Positions 35,378 through 44,225 of a stretch of DNA of 64,000 bases are shown here, in pieces. Positions within the stretch are counted from its first letter, which is position 1, and each line of letters starts with the position of its first letter. The DNA comes from Changpingibacter yushuensis. GTDB lineage: Bacteria; Actinomycetota; Actinomycetes; Actinomycetales; Actinomycetaceae. Both the position numbers and the translations under genes were made by a program. The stretch is from contig NZ_CP059492.1 of the NCBI RefSeq assembly GCF_014041995.1, positions 558,001 to 622,000 of the forward strand, given 5' to 3'. Under the pieces are notes generated by a model. The model was not told the origin of the DNA and searched no databases. It was given only the letters and a program-made list of their open reading frames with translations.

Positions 35378-36208
35378 TCATGCCCCTTTCTGCGGGCGCG
35401 CGACGCGAGCTCGTCCCAGCCGTGCCGCGCCCACAAGCACAATCGGTTGTGTTGCCAGCGGGAGCAGTCCGCTGGCAATGGCCACCCACGGCTTAACCCG
35501 CCCATTGGTGGCAAGAAGCGAGATGAGCGATGAGCCCAGCACAGCACCGTTGATTGAGATGCCTAGCGCCGCCCGGATGATTCCGTCCCGCTTGCCGCCC
35601 CGTGCGCCGATGACCCATCCCGCCACTGCGGCGGGCAAAGCTACGGTTGGTATTGCCCCGAACCGCGAGGTGCTGGGTGTGATGCGCCCGCTCAGCGCCA
35701 CGTTGCGCGCTAGACGCTTCCCGCTGCGCAGAGTTCCCACGACTGTCAAAGCGTTAGCCGCCGCAAGGCCTGCGGGCACAGCGAGGAGAGCTGTGGAGAG
35801 CCACGTAGGGATCGCGGCCACTACCTCTGCATCCAGATCATCTGGATGCAGCAAACCCAGCCTGACCGCCAGCGCACCCGCATTAATATCAAACCCGGCT
35901 CCCATCACGCGTGGCACGAAGATGCGGGGATCCTCGGGGTTCCACAGGCGCTCGCGAGCATCCGAGCTGAACAAACCTGAGAAGTCGAAGCTGAGTTCAG
36001 GGTTTTCTGGAAGGGCAGCATCGATTTCTGACTCCAGAGCTCGTGCCAGATCGGACGCGCTCCCTAAAGACCGTATTGGCGTGCCATCGCTGAGCATGGT
36101 TGCCACTTCCTGCACCATTTCCTCGCGTTGAGAGGCAGTAAGCGACAGCTTCTCCAACTCATGAGCGAGTTCAGCTAAGTAGAGTTCGTGGTCCAATGCA
36201 TCAGGCAT
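35378..36208 (-). CDS. HAAS-like regulator/membrane protein of the PadR operon
   Basis: The protein is 276 aa. Residues 1-70 are helical and resemble the HAAS/DUF1700 domain (YLAELAHELEKLSLTASQRE), which typically pairs with PadR regulators. Residues ~88-125 (WNPEDPRIFVPRVMGAGFDI) resemble the DUF5808-type segment found in such membrane proteins, and the rest forms four hydrophobic segments. It overlaps padR by 8 nt. It may sense or modulate PadR at the membrane; this is inferred from the family context, not shown. Confidence 0.65.
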   Translation of the reverse strand: MPDALDHELYLAELAHELEKLSLTASQREEMVQEVATMLSDGTPIRSLGSASDLARALESEIDAALPENPELSFDFSGLFSSDARERLWNPEDPRIFVPRVMGAGFDINAGALAVRLGLLHPDDLDAEVVAAIPTWLSTALLAVPAGLAAANALTVVGTLRSGKRLARNVALSGRITPSTSRFGAIPTVALPAAVAGWVIGARGGKRDGIIRAALGISINGAVLGSSLISLLATNGRVKPWVAIASGLLPLATQPIVLVGAARLGRARVARPQKGA

Positions 36209-36533
36209 GGTGTGCTCCCAGAAGAGAATCGAGTGCGAGTGTCAAGGTGTGCCAAGCGGCAGTTTGGCTGGTGAGAGAAGCGAGGCCATCGGCGGTGATG
36301 GCGTAGTACTTGCGAGGGGGTCCGACCGGCGATTCTCGCCACGAGGCGCTGAGCGATCCGGCCTTGGTGAGTCTAGTCAGAATCGGATAGATGGTTCCTG
36401 CTGAGGAGTTGAGCCCGGGGAACTCACTTAGCTTTGCCACGATTTGGGCGCCGTACAGCTCCTGACTCTTGAGCAAGCGAAGGATCGCAAGTTCCAATAC
36501 TCCTTTGCGTAGCTGCGTTGCCTCGTCGGCCAT
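36201..36533 (-). CDS. PadR-family transcriptional regulator
   Basis: The protein is 110 aa from the second of two adjacent ATGs (36536 or 36533), just after AGGCAGGA. The winged helix is complete: LRKGVLELAILRLLKSQELY then GTIYPILTRLTKAGSLSASW, and the wing PPRKYYAITADGLASL. PadR proteins usually repress the exporter operon they lead and let go on binding a ligand. A clear operator candidate lies in the promoter at 36633-36658. It heads a tight operon of five coupled genes down to 33198. Confidence 0.92.
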   Translation of the reverse strand: MADEATQLRKGVLELAILRLLKSQELYGAQIVAKLSEFPGLNSSAGTIYPILTRLTKAGSLSASWRESPVGPPRKYYAITADGLASLTSQTAAWHTLTLALDSLLGAHHA

Positions 36534-36624
36534 CATTCCTGCCTGATCTCGATGGGTGCACCGGAGTGCGTTGTGGGCGCGGACCCTGTGGCCATGGCCG
36601 ATTGCCGCTTGTTTATGTATCACC

Positions 36625-36658
36625 AATATACGTGTATTGCATAGTAGCTGGCAATACA
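36625..36658 (-). promoter_or_regulatory. padR promoter with embedded operator
   Basis: On the minus strand TTGCCA (36649-36654) and TATATT (36625-36630) are 18 bp apart, a good promoter. The perfect inverted repeat TGTATTGC-10-GCAATACA (36633-36658) covers the -35 box and spacer. Bound PadR would block polymerase, giving autoregulation. Confidence 0.65.
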
Positions 36659-36815
36659 TACATTTGGTCGACGACGTCGTCGTCGAACCGTCCGAACATG
36701 CGCGGATTGAAGGCTTGCCCTGGAAAACCCGCCCGGAAGCCACCAGCGCACATCTCCAGCGCACATCACCAACACAAACCATGAGCGCACACCATTAACG
36801 CGATCCATCAACGAA

Positions 36816-36845
36816 AAACCCGCCCCATGAACAAGGGGCGGGTTT
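36816..36845 (-). terminator. Terminator of kup
   Basis: AAACCCGCCCC and GGGGCGGGTTT form an 11-bp stem; on the minus strand a run of T follows, so this is a normal intrinsic terminator for kup. Confidence 0.85.
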
Positions 36846-36849
36846 CTAC

Positions 36850-38766
36850 CTAGATCGTCAAGCGCGTTGAGATCTCAGTGGTGCGTGCGCAAGGCAGCAG
36901 CATCGTCCACGGCGGCGAGGCACTCACGCGGGTCAGCCAAATGAATACTCGCTTGCGGAACCACATCATTGAGGGTTCTGGCCCATTGAGCACGTTGAGA
37001 TGCGAAAGCATGAACCACGCTTTGTCTAGATTCCACGTCCGCCAGCCGAGGTCGTCCTTGCTCTCAAGCAGTGCCGTCTCCAGATTGCGGCGATCCATAA
37101 AGCCGTACTTGATGGTCACATGGATGATGCCGGGAATGGTGGTGTCCAGCTTGTCAAAGCTGACGCGATCACACTTGGGGGCGTACGGCGTGGGAAGAGA
37201 CTTGATGGACACAATCACCACATGGTCGTGCAGAGTGCGGTTGATCTCTGTGTTGAGTTTGAGGGAGACCGGGGTGGTCGAAATCATCGAGTGCGGATAG
37301 ATGGCTGTGCCGGGAATACGCCTGACGGGATGCTTCTCCAGATCGGCGAGGAAGTCAACCAGCGAACCTTCCCGCTCAGTGCGAGCTTTCCACACCAGCT
37401 GCTCACCGCGATGCCAGGTTCGCATCACAAAGAACATGACCAGCGCAATGGAGAGTGGAAGCCAACCGCCTGTCACAAGCTTGGTGATGTTGGCTGCAAG
37501 GATCGGCCATTCCACAAGGCTCAATCCAACCCAAAACAAGGCAGACTTCCACAGCGGCCACTTCCAGCCGGTCCGAGTCAGGATCAGCATGAGGGTACTG
37601 GTGATCACGAAGTCCATGCTGATCGCGAGGCCATAGGCGGCAGAAAGATGTTCCGATCCGCCAAACACCACCACCACCAACGCCACCGCACAGAACAACA
37701 GGCCGTTGACCGCTGGCACATAGATCTGTCCAGAGGCAGAAGGCGAAGTGTGAACCATCTTCATGTGTGGGAGATAGCCCAGGCGAGTGGCTTGGCGCGC
37801 ATTGGAGTACGCACCAGAAATGACGGCTTGGGATGCAATGAGGGTTGCCAACGTGGCGAGTACCACTAGCGGGACAGTCAACCCTGAAGTGACCAGCATA
37901 AAGAAGGGATTAGCAAGCGCTTCCGGGTTGACGATGAGCAGAGCACCCTGACCCAAGTAATTGAGGATCAGCGCGGGCAATACCACCACAATCCACGTGG
38001 CTTGAATCGGCTGGCGCCCAAAGTGGGAGACGTCCGCGTATAGCGCTTCCGCACCGCTTACTGCCAGCACGATGGCGCCCAGAGCAATGAATGCGGTACC
38101 CGGATGGTGGCTCACAAACTCCATTGCCTCAATGGGAGAGAGTGCTAGGAGGATTCCAGGGTGGCTCACCACATGGGGGATGCCCATGGCGGCCAAGGCC
38201 AGGAACCATGCCAACATGACTGGGCCAAAGACTCTTCCGATCCCGGCCGTGCCTATCCGCTGGATATAGAACAGCGCTGCAAGAATCACCAAGGAAACCG
38301 GCACCACAATGTTCGGCATGGTTGGGAATGCGACCTTGAGGCCCTCCACCGAAGACATCACAGAGATGGCGGGCGTGATAACAGAATCGCCAAAAAAGAG
38401 AGCCGCACCAAACGCGCCGAGGGCTGCCACGGCCGCGGTAGATCGAGTGTTCGGCTTAAGGAACCGCCGAACCAAAGTGGAGAGTGCGAGGATTCCGCCG
38501 ACGCCGTCGTGATCAGCTCGAAGAACAAAACCCACGTACTTGAAAGTTACGATGATAAGAAGGATCCAGATGATGCAGGAAACCACACCTACGATGTCCT
38601 CGTTCGTGAGGGCAATTGCGCCGTCGCCAAGTGTGAAGACGGTTCGCATGACGTATAGGGGGCTGGTTCCAATATCACCAAAAACCACGCCCAGTGCGGC
38701 CAGTCCGAGGACGGGCGTACTGGCGTGCCCATGTGCAGTGCGCGAAGGCGCTCCCGCGGCAATCAT
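36850..38766 (-). CDS. kup: Kup-type potassium transporter
   Basis: The protein is about 638 aa and a proton-coupled K+ importer with twelve membrane segments and a ~150-residue soluble C-terminus. The signature ALGVVFGDIGTSPLYVMRTV is complete, as are FFGDSVITPAISVMSSVEGL and the C-terminal HVTIKYGFMDRRNLETALLE region. Start choice is unsure: ATG 38766 fits the family; GTG 38775 is preceded by TAGTGT 8 nt upstream and may be a leaderless start; ATG 38814 is also open. Confidence 0.92.
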   Translation of the reverse strand: MIAAGAPSRTAHGHASTPVLGLAALGVVFGDIGTSPLYVMRTVFTLGDGAIALTNEDIVGVVSCIIWILLIIVTFKYVGFVLRADHDGVGGILALSTLVRRFLKPNTRSTAAVAALGAFGAALFFGDSVITPAISVMSSVEGLKVAFPTMPNIVVPVSLVILAALFYIQRIGTAGIGRVFGPVMLAWFLALAAMGIPHVVSHPGILLALSPIEAMEFVSHHPGTAFIALGAIVLAVSGAEALYADVSHFGRQPIQATWIVVVLPALILNYLGQGALLIVNPEALANPFFMLVTSGLTVPLVVLATLATLIASQAVISGAYSNARQATRLGYLPHMKMVHTSPSASGQIYVPAVNGLLFCAVALVVVVFGGSEHLSAAYGLAISMDFVITSTLMLILTRTGWKWPLWKSALFWVGLSLVEWPILAANITKLVTGGWLPLSIALVMFFVMRTWHRGEQLVWKARTEREGSLVDFLADLEKHPVRRIPGTAIYPHSMISTTPVSLKLNTEINRTLHDHVVIVSIKSLPTPYAPKCDRVSFDKLDTTIPGIIHVTIKYGFMDRRNLETALLESKDDLGWRTWNLDKAWFMLSHLNVLNGPEPSMMWFRKRVFIWLTRVSASPPWTMLLPCARTTEISTRLTI

Positions 38767-38775
38767 TTGAGCCAC

Positions 38776-39101
38776 GGCCGGTAACACTACTCCTATACTT
38801 GCAGACGTCAACATCGCGGCGAAGTGACGAACAAGACCAGTGATAGAGACCACATGTTGATGTGGGAGAAAGTGGCGAAAACACGCCACTTTGCATGCTC
38901 GTTTGAGCGGAATCACAAGCTGAAGATCCGGCTTTGTGAGGCAACTCTACGTCTGGAGGGAAACTGTGCCAATAGGTCCCGAATAGGGCAACTCTTTATG
39001 GGGTTACACTGCCGGCTTCTCGGCACTCTGAATCCACATCTGCCGGAAAGGCGCCCGGTTCGGTGCTCGGGGTTCAGAAGCCACGTCTACACTTGGTGAC
39101 T
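38776..39101. other. Divergent region between kup and the M18 peptidase
   Basis: No gene is seen. AAAGTGGCG (38869-38877) and CGCCACTTT (38884-38892) form a perfect 9-bp hairpin with a 6-nt loop, in the middle of the divergent region. It may be an operator or a small terminator. I looked for a c-di-AMP (ydaO) riboswitch before kup and saw none. Confidence 0.4.
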
Positions 39102-40382
39102 ATGCAGAGCACACAGCAGGCCGACAACACGCCGAACACACAGCTCGAATACGCCCATGACTTGGCGGACTTCATAAGCGCATCACCCTCTTCTTACCAC
39201 GCGGCCCGGCAGATTGCCTGCAGGCTGGATAAGGCTGGATTCTCCCAACAGATGGAAGACGAAGAGTGGAGCGCCACACCCGGCGGCCACTACTTGGTTC
39301 GCGGCGGGGCCGTGATGGCTTGGCGCGTGCCGGAAGGCGCCGGGCCGCACAACGCATTTGCCATTGTCGGATCGCACACCGATTCACCCAGCTTCAAAGT
39401 CAAGCCCTCACCCAACTCCGTACACAGCGGGTTCGCGCAGATCAACGTGGAAACCTATGGCGGCCTGCTGTACAACTCGTGGCTCAACCGTGAACTAGGC
39501 TTGGCTGGGCGAATCGTCACGGTAGACGGTGAGGAGCACCTCGTCACTACTGGCGCCATCATGGTTATTCCCCAGTTGGCACCGCACCTAGACCGCGCAG
39601 CCAACAAGGAACTCAAACTCAACCCGCAAACTCACCTCCACCCATTGTGGGCTTTGGGAGAGAAGGATCTTTTCGAGTTCCTCGCGGAACGCGCGGAGGT
39701 GCCTGCTGACGAAATCGCCGGAATGGACCTTTTCGCTTACGATACGCAGCCGCCCCAAATCATCTCTGATGAGTTCTTCGCTTCAGGGCGCCAGGACAAC
39801 CTCGTCTCGGTGCACGCTTCGCTCACCGCGTTCATTGCCGCTGAACCCACCGAGGTTGCCGTGTTCTCCGCCTTCGATCACGAGGAAATCGGCTCTTCCA
39901 CCACCACCGGCGCATGCGGCCCGATCCTTGAGACCACCCTGAAGCGCACAGCACTGGCACTTGGCGCCACCCAAGAGCAGTACTTCCAAATGCTTGCCCG
40001 TTCATCGTGCGTGAGCGCGGATGCCGGCCACTCCATCAACCCGAACTACCCGGAATACCACGATCCTGACCAACACCCGGTGATGGGCAACGGGCCAATG
40101 CTCAAGATCAATGCGAATCAGCGCTACGCCACCGATGCGCACGGGCAGGCGCTCTGGCTGCGCGCAGCATTCGCCGCAGGCCTTTCCACCCAGGAGTTCG
40201 TATCCAACAACGCTGTCAGCTGCGGTACCACGATTGGCCCGCTCACTGCCACGCGACTTGGTATTGAAACGGTAGACGTTGGCGTTCCACTGTTGTCTAT
40301 GCATTCGGCCCGCGAACTATCCTCTATCCGTGATGATTGGGAGTTGGCCGAGATCCTGAAGGGGTACTGGTCTGTTGCCTAA
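39102..40382 (+). CDS. M18-family aminopeptidase
   Basis: The protein is 426 aa and removes N-terminal residues (often acidic) from peptides in the cytoplasm; it would process peptides imported by the ABC systems in this window. Metal and catalytic motifs: GSHTDSP (His, Asp), SGRQDNL (Asp), FDHEEIGS (Glu pair) and LLSMHSARE (His), with SADAGHSINPNYPEYHD between. TACACT lies 8 nt before the ATG at 39102, with no Shine-Dalgarno, so it is likely leaderless. The stop overlaps the start of the next gene by 8 nt. Confidence 0.93.
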   Translation: MQSTQQADNTPNTQLEYAHDLADFISASPSSYHAARQIACRLDKAGFSQQMEDEEWSATPGGHYLVRGGAVMAWRVPEGAGPHNAFAIVGSHTDSPSFKVKPSPNSVHSGFAQINVETYGGLLYNSWLNRELGLAGRIVTVDGEEHLVTTGAIMVIPQLAPHLDRAANKELKLNPQTHLHPLWALGEKDLFEFLAERAEVPADEIAGMDLFAYDTQPPQIISDEFFASGRQDNLVSVHASLTAFIAAEPTEVAVFSAFDHEEIGSSTTTGACGPILETTLKRTALALGATQEQYFQMLARSSCVSADAGHSINPNYPEYHDPDQHPVMGNGPMLKINANQRYATDAHGQALWLRAAFAAGLSTQEFVSNNAVSCGTTIGPLTATRLGIETVDVGVPLLSMHSARELSSIRDDWELAEILKGYWSVA

Positions 40383-41997
40383 GCATCCGATCTTTAACGC
40401 GGCACATGCCTTGGACCGTGCCGCCTTTGCGCATCCTGATCGCTCATCTCTCACGTATGGGGATCAGACGATGACGGTGGCTGAAGCCGCAGTTGCCACG
40501 CGCAAGCTTGCTCAGCTTTTTGCCCAGGCTGGCGTCACAGAGGGCGATCGGGTGCTCATGGCCGCCCGGAACTCTCCCTATCATCTGCTCGCGTTTGTGG
40601 CCTGTGCACGGCTGGGTGCCGTGTTTGTGCCAGTCTCATTCCGCCTTACGCAGTTCGAACTGCAGAACCTCGTGGACTTCTGTTCCCCGCGTGCGCTTAT
40701 CTGCGAACCGGAGATTGCGGCGCGAGGTTCTTTCACATCCACCGGCACACTGCTGCATTTTGTGATTGACGACGACGTCAGCGCAGGCCCGCTTTCACCT
40801 GGCCTCCAGAACGGGTACTTGGCGCTCTCTGCCGCCATGTCGCCATTCGATGGATCATTTATCGCCGATAGTGAGCCTTCTGGCCACGATGAGTTGGGCG
40901 GACGGGAATACCCTGAGGGGCTTGCAGCGATTCTGTTTACATCGGGCAGTTCAGGTACGCCAAAGGCCGTCGAGTTGACACATGCCAACCTATGGTGGGG
41001 TTCTCAGAACTTCCGGAGTGGATTCGAGTATCGAAGCGATGAAAGTGTGTTGGCGGCAGCACCGCTTTCGCATATCGGTGGCTTCAACGGGACAACGCTG
41101 GACTTGTTCTCAAACGGCGGCCACGTTGTTGTCTCCCGCTACTTTCATCCGGCAGAAGTGCTGCGGCTCATCGAGGAGAAGCGCATCAACATTATGTTTG
41201 GCGTGCCCACGATGTACGGGGCACTGCTTGCGCAGCCCGACATCGCTACGCGGGATCTGAGCTCGTGGCGCTTGCCGTTAGTGGGCGGGTCTCAAGTGCC
41301 CGCCCCGCTCCTCGGTTCGCTGGCAGCCCTGGGATTGCGGCCCATCAATGTGTGGGGAATGACGGAGACCTCGGCTTCCGGTTCCTATCTGCCTTTCGAA
41401 CACTGTGCTTCCCATCCGGGTTCGATTGGGCGGCCGTTTAGCAACATTGAGGCTCGGGTAGTTGATCCGGGAACCCTCACTGATGTGGCTGTAGGAGTGC
41501 CGGGCGAACTTGTAGTGCGCGGGCCATCGGTCACTCATGGATTCTGGCACGGGGATGATTACACAGCCGCCGCATTCGACAAGGGATGGTTGCGCACGGG
41601 CGACCTCTGCACCATGGACGCTGCAGGATTCCTCTCCATCGTCGGAAGGCTCTCTGAGCGGATTATGACCGGTGGTGAGGGGGTGTTCCCCTCTGAGATC
41701 GAAGAGGTCCTACGCCAGTACCCGGGGATCAGCGACGTAGTGGTGTGCGGTGTTCCCGATGAGGTATGGGGTGAACGCGTGGTAGCTGCCATCGCTGTGG
41801 ATGAAGGCGCCAGTGAGCCAACGTTGGTGGATTTGCAGGCCTTTGCGGGGCAAGTGTTAGCGCGATACAAGATGCCGCGTGAGCTTGCAGTGGTCAAGGA
41901 GATCCCATTCACGAGCTCAGGCAAGGTTGACCGCGGTGCGGTGCGACGCCAGCTGTGGCAACATCCCGACTCACCTGATGCGCAATCACCAGCGTGA
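40375..41997 (+). CDS. AMP-dependent acyl-CoA synthetase/ligase
   Basis: The protein is 540 aa from TTG 40375, inside the end of the peptidase gene. ATP loop ILFTSGSSGTPKAVELTHAN; adenylate motif NVWGMTETSA; GWLRTGDLCTMD; hinge IVGRLSERIMTGGEGVFPSE; the catalytic Lys lies near the end in TSSGKVDR. It is shorter than the FadD at 30572 and closer to the medium-chain/CaiC-MenE side of the family; the substrate is unknown. No men or carnitine genes are nearby. Confidence 0.85.
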   Translation: MPKHPIFNAAHALDRAAFAHPDRSSLTYGDQTMTVAEAAVATRKLAQLFAQAGVTEGDRVLMAARNSPYHLLAFVACARLGAVFVPVSFRLTQFELQNLVDFCSPRALICEPEIAARGSFTSTGTLLHFVIDDDVSAGPLSPGLQNGYLALSAAMSPFDGSFIADSEPSGHDELGGREYPEGLAAILFTSGSSGTPKAVELTHANLWWGSQNFRSGFEYRSDESVLAAAPLSHIGGFNGTTLDLFSNGGHVVVSRYFHPAEVLRLIEEKRINIMFGVPTMYGALLAQPDIATRDLSSWRLPLVGGSQVPAPLLGSLAALGLRPINVWGMTETSASGSYLPFEHCASHPGSIGRPFSNIEARVVDPGTLTDVAVGVPGELVVRGPSVTHGFWHGDDYTAAAFDKGWLRTGDLCTMDAAGFLSIVGRLSERIMTGGEGVFPSEIEEVLRQYPGISDVVVCGVPDEVWGERVVAAIAVDEGASEPTLVDLQAFAGQVLARYKMPRELAVVKEIPFTSSGKVDRGAVRRQLWQHPDSPDAQSPA

Positions 41998-42050
41998 CGC
42001 GTGGTGACGCGTCTCGACCTGCTGTAACGCGGCTCGACGTGCTGTAGCGC
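41990..42050. repeat. Degenerate repeats after the synthetase gene
   Basis: GCGTGACGCG at the gene end is followed by GGTGACGCG, TGTAACGCG and TGTAGCGCC, the last two within a repeated GCTCGAC-type unit; each unit contains a stop codon. Confidence 0.5.
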
Positions 42051-42061
42051 CCAAGTGATGG

Positions 42062-43087
42062 CTAGAGCGCCGCGAACTGCGGGTGTGCTGCAATCAATGA
42101 GTTGGCCTCCTGGCGCGCGGCCTTGGGTTCGGCCAAGTGCGCCAAGTTGGCGGGAATCTCCCATCCCTTCTTGGCCATGGCCATGCCGTACAAGCGCCCG
42201 GCCCGGTAAGAGGAGCGCACCAGTGGCCCGGCCATGATCCCTGCAAACCCGATCTTTTCACCCAGTTCCTTGAGATCCACGAACTCCTGAGGCTTGACCC
42301 AGCGATCGATGGGGTGGTGCAGGGGAGAAGGGCGCAGGTATTGGGTGATTGTGAGGAGATCACACGAGTTCTCATGCAGATCCACCATGGCCTGCTCAAT
42401 CTCTTCACGAGTTTCGCCCATACCAAGGATCAGGTTGGACTTTGTAATGAGACCTTCCTCGGAAGCCATCGCGAGGATGTCCAGTGACCGTTCGTACCGG
42501 AAGGCCGGGCGAATCTTCTTAAAGATACGCGGCACGGTTTCAACGTTGTGTGCGAATACCTCAGGGCGCGATTCAAACACTTGCTTGAGCGCGGCAAGGT
42601 TCCCTTGGAAGTCATCCACCAAGAGCTCCACTCCCGTTCCCGGGCACAGCTTACGGATCTGACGGCACGTCTCTGCATAAATCCACGAAGCTCCGTCGGG
42701 CAGATCATCGCGAGCCACGCCCGTAACTGTGGCATATCGCAGGCCGAGCTGCTGTACTGATTCGGCCACCCGGCGCGGCTCATCACGATCTAGGGACGTG
42801 GGGCGGCCAGTGGCAATCTGGCAGAAATCGCAGCGCCGCGTGCACTGATCGCCGCCCACGAGGAACGTCGCCTCCCGGTCTTCCCAACATTCATAGATAT
42901 TTGGGCACCCAGCCTCTTCACACACAGTGTGAAGAGACGAACCATGAACCAGCGAACGCATATCTGAATACTCTTCGCCCACAACTGCCGTAGTGCGAAT
43001 CCACTCCGGCTTCTTCTCAATGGGGGTCTGAGCATTGCGTGCTTCGACTCGCAGCAGCTTGCGGCCTTCAGGAGCTAGTGGACTCAT
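42062..43087 (-). CDS. lipA: Lipoyl synthase
   Basis: The protein is 341 aa and a radical SAM enzyme that inserts two sulfurs into protein-bound octanoyl groups. Both iron-sulfur sites are visible: the auxiliary cluster [12 protein letters not shown] and the radical SAM cluster CTRRCDFC. The LipA end motif is VRSSYRAG (the conserved RSSY serine). GAGG lies 4 nt before ATG 43087. It is the second gene of a lipB-lipA pair, only 6 nt after lipB, giving the de novo lipoylation route for pyruvate and oxoglutarate dehydrogenases and the glycine cleavage system. Confidence 0.97.
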   Translation of the reverse strand: MSPLAPEGRKLLRVEARNAQTPIEKKPEWIRTTAVVGEEYSDMRSLVHGSSLHTVCEEAGCPNIYECWEDREATFLVGGDQCTRRCDFCQIATGRPTSLDRDEPRRVAESVQQLGLRYATVTGVARDDLPDGASWIYAETCRQIRKLCPGTGVELLVDDFQGNLAALKQVFESRPEVFAHNVETVPRIFKKIRPAFRYERSLDILAMASEEGLITKSNLILGMGETREEIEQAMVDLHENSCDLLTITQYLRPSPLHHPIDRWVKPQEFVDLKELGEKIGFAGIMAGPLVRSSYRAGRLYGMAMAKKGWEIPANLAHLAEPKAARQEANSLIAAHPQFAAL

Positions 43088-43093
43088 GATTCC

Positions 43094-43771
43094 TCACTTT
43101 GTGTGTGTCGGGATGCGGGAGATAGGTGCGGTGGCGCGGTTAGCGAAGCGGCCCAGCTCTGATTCGAGGTGCGGCAGGAGTGCAGCCGCCGCCTCTTCAA
43201 GCGATGCGGTGACGCCGAGTTCGTGCAGTGACGTTACGCCGGCGTCGTCCAAACCACAGGGCACAATCTGACCAAACTTGGCCAGATCCGTAGATACGTT
43301 GAAAGCTAAGCCGTGCATTGTGGCGTCGTCGGCAAATTTGATGCCAATCGCGCAAATCTTTCTATCTTCGACGCCGGGGCGGCAGATCCAGACGCCTGAC
43401 CGCCCTTCAACTTGGCATGAATCGATCTCCCAGGCCTCATCTAGCGCTGCAATGATGGCGCGCTCAACTGCCCGGACAAAAGCGACCACATCGCGTGGCG
43501 CCCGCACCTTGATTATGGGGTAGATGACCAGCTGACCGGGCCCGTGATATGTGACCGAGCCACCGCGGTCCATCTGTATGACGGGGATCTCCTTGTTAGG
43601 GATGTCGGCGGGTTTGGTGCGCCGGCCCGCCGTATACGTATCTTTGGCTTCCCACACAATGAACGTGTCCGGGGCGGTTTGCGCCGCCACACGATCGTGT
43701 AGGTCACGTTGATGGGAGTCTACGACCATGTAGTCCATAGGACCTTGGTCCAAGAAATCGGCTATGTCCAC
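43094..43771 (-). CDS. lipB: Octanoyl-[ACP]:protein octanoyltransferase
   Basis: The protein is 225 aa from GTG 43771. It moves octanoate from acyl carrier protein to lipoyl domains, providing the substrate of LipA. The motif RGGSVTYHGPGQLVIYPI is complete; the catalytic Lys is in AIGIKF and the catalytic Cys in IVPCGLDDAGVTSL. TAAGCT lies exactly 6 nt before the GTG, so the lipBA mRNA is probably leaderless. Confidence 0.96.
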   Translation of the reverse strand: MDIADFLDQGPMDYMVVDSHQRDLHDRVAAQTAPDTFIVWEAKDTYTAGRRTKPADIPNKEIPVIQMDRGGSVTYHGPGQLVIYPIIKVRAPRDVVAFVRAVERAIIAALDEAWEIDSCQVEGRSGVWICRPGVEDRKICAIGIKFADDATMHGLAFNVSTDLAKFGQIVPCGLDDAGVTSLHELGVTASLEEAAAALLPHLESELGRFANRATAPISRIPTHTK

Positions 43772-43777
43772 AGCTTG

Positions 43778-43783
43778 AGCTTA
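43778..43783 (-). promoter_or_regulatory. -10 of leaderless lipBA
   Basis: TAAGCT on the minus strand, 6 nt before the GTG start codon. Confidence 0.45.
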
Positions 43784-44225
43784 CGCGAGCAGGCCACATG
43801 GTGTGCAACTGGACGGGTGGTTTTCACAGACTTCTGGGGGGCAAACGCAGGGAGGAGAACTGCCACTTTCTGCTATGTAGAACTTGCTAGAGCGCGGGCA
43901 GGCTGCCTTGATGTGAGGTACTAGCCATATTACGAAGCGTCGGGATTTGGCCACCTTTTGCCGCTCTTACGCGGAATTCTGGCGACCGCATTGTGGATTG
44001 GGCTGTTTCGTTGGTCCTGCCGAATGTGGATAGAATGATCAAATGCTTGAGGGCGCGCCACCGCGCTTCATTCGTGGAGCATCTGAGTTTGTTACCTGAA
44101 GGCGCGTGCTACTGCACCTGCGAAGTCTGGTTGCAACAAGCACGTACCATACATGCATCTAGCAGAAGGGCCGTTGTCCCGCCATTCCAAGGGCTTCGGT
44201 CTTCGAACAATTGGAAGGCCACTTC
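43784..44225. other. Intergenic region before peptide operon 3
   Basis: These 440 bp hold no recognisable gene. A possible promoter is TTCGTT-18-TAGAAT (near 44009-44038); nothing else stands out. Confidence 0.4.

Noticed and set aside
35364-36131. 255-codon frame antisense to the HAAS-like gene
   Set aside because: The minus-strand gene fits an ordered operon with overlaps and ribosome sites; the antisense frame is a GC-bias shadow.
37120-37869. 249-codon frame antisense to kup
   Set aside because: Kup is certain on the other strand; the frame is His/Arg-rich shadow.
38776-39101. c-di-AMP (ydaO) riboswitch before kup
   Set aside because: Looked for because such switches control kup in some actinobacteria, but no matching conserved core was seen.
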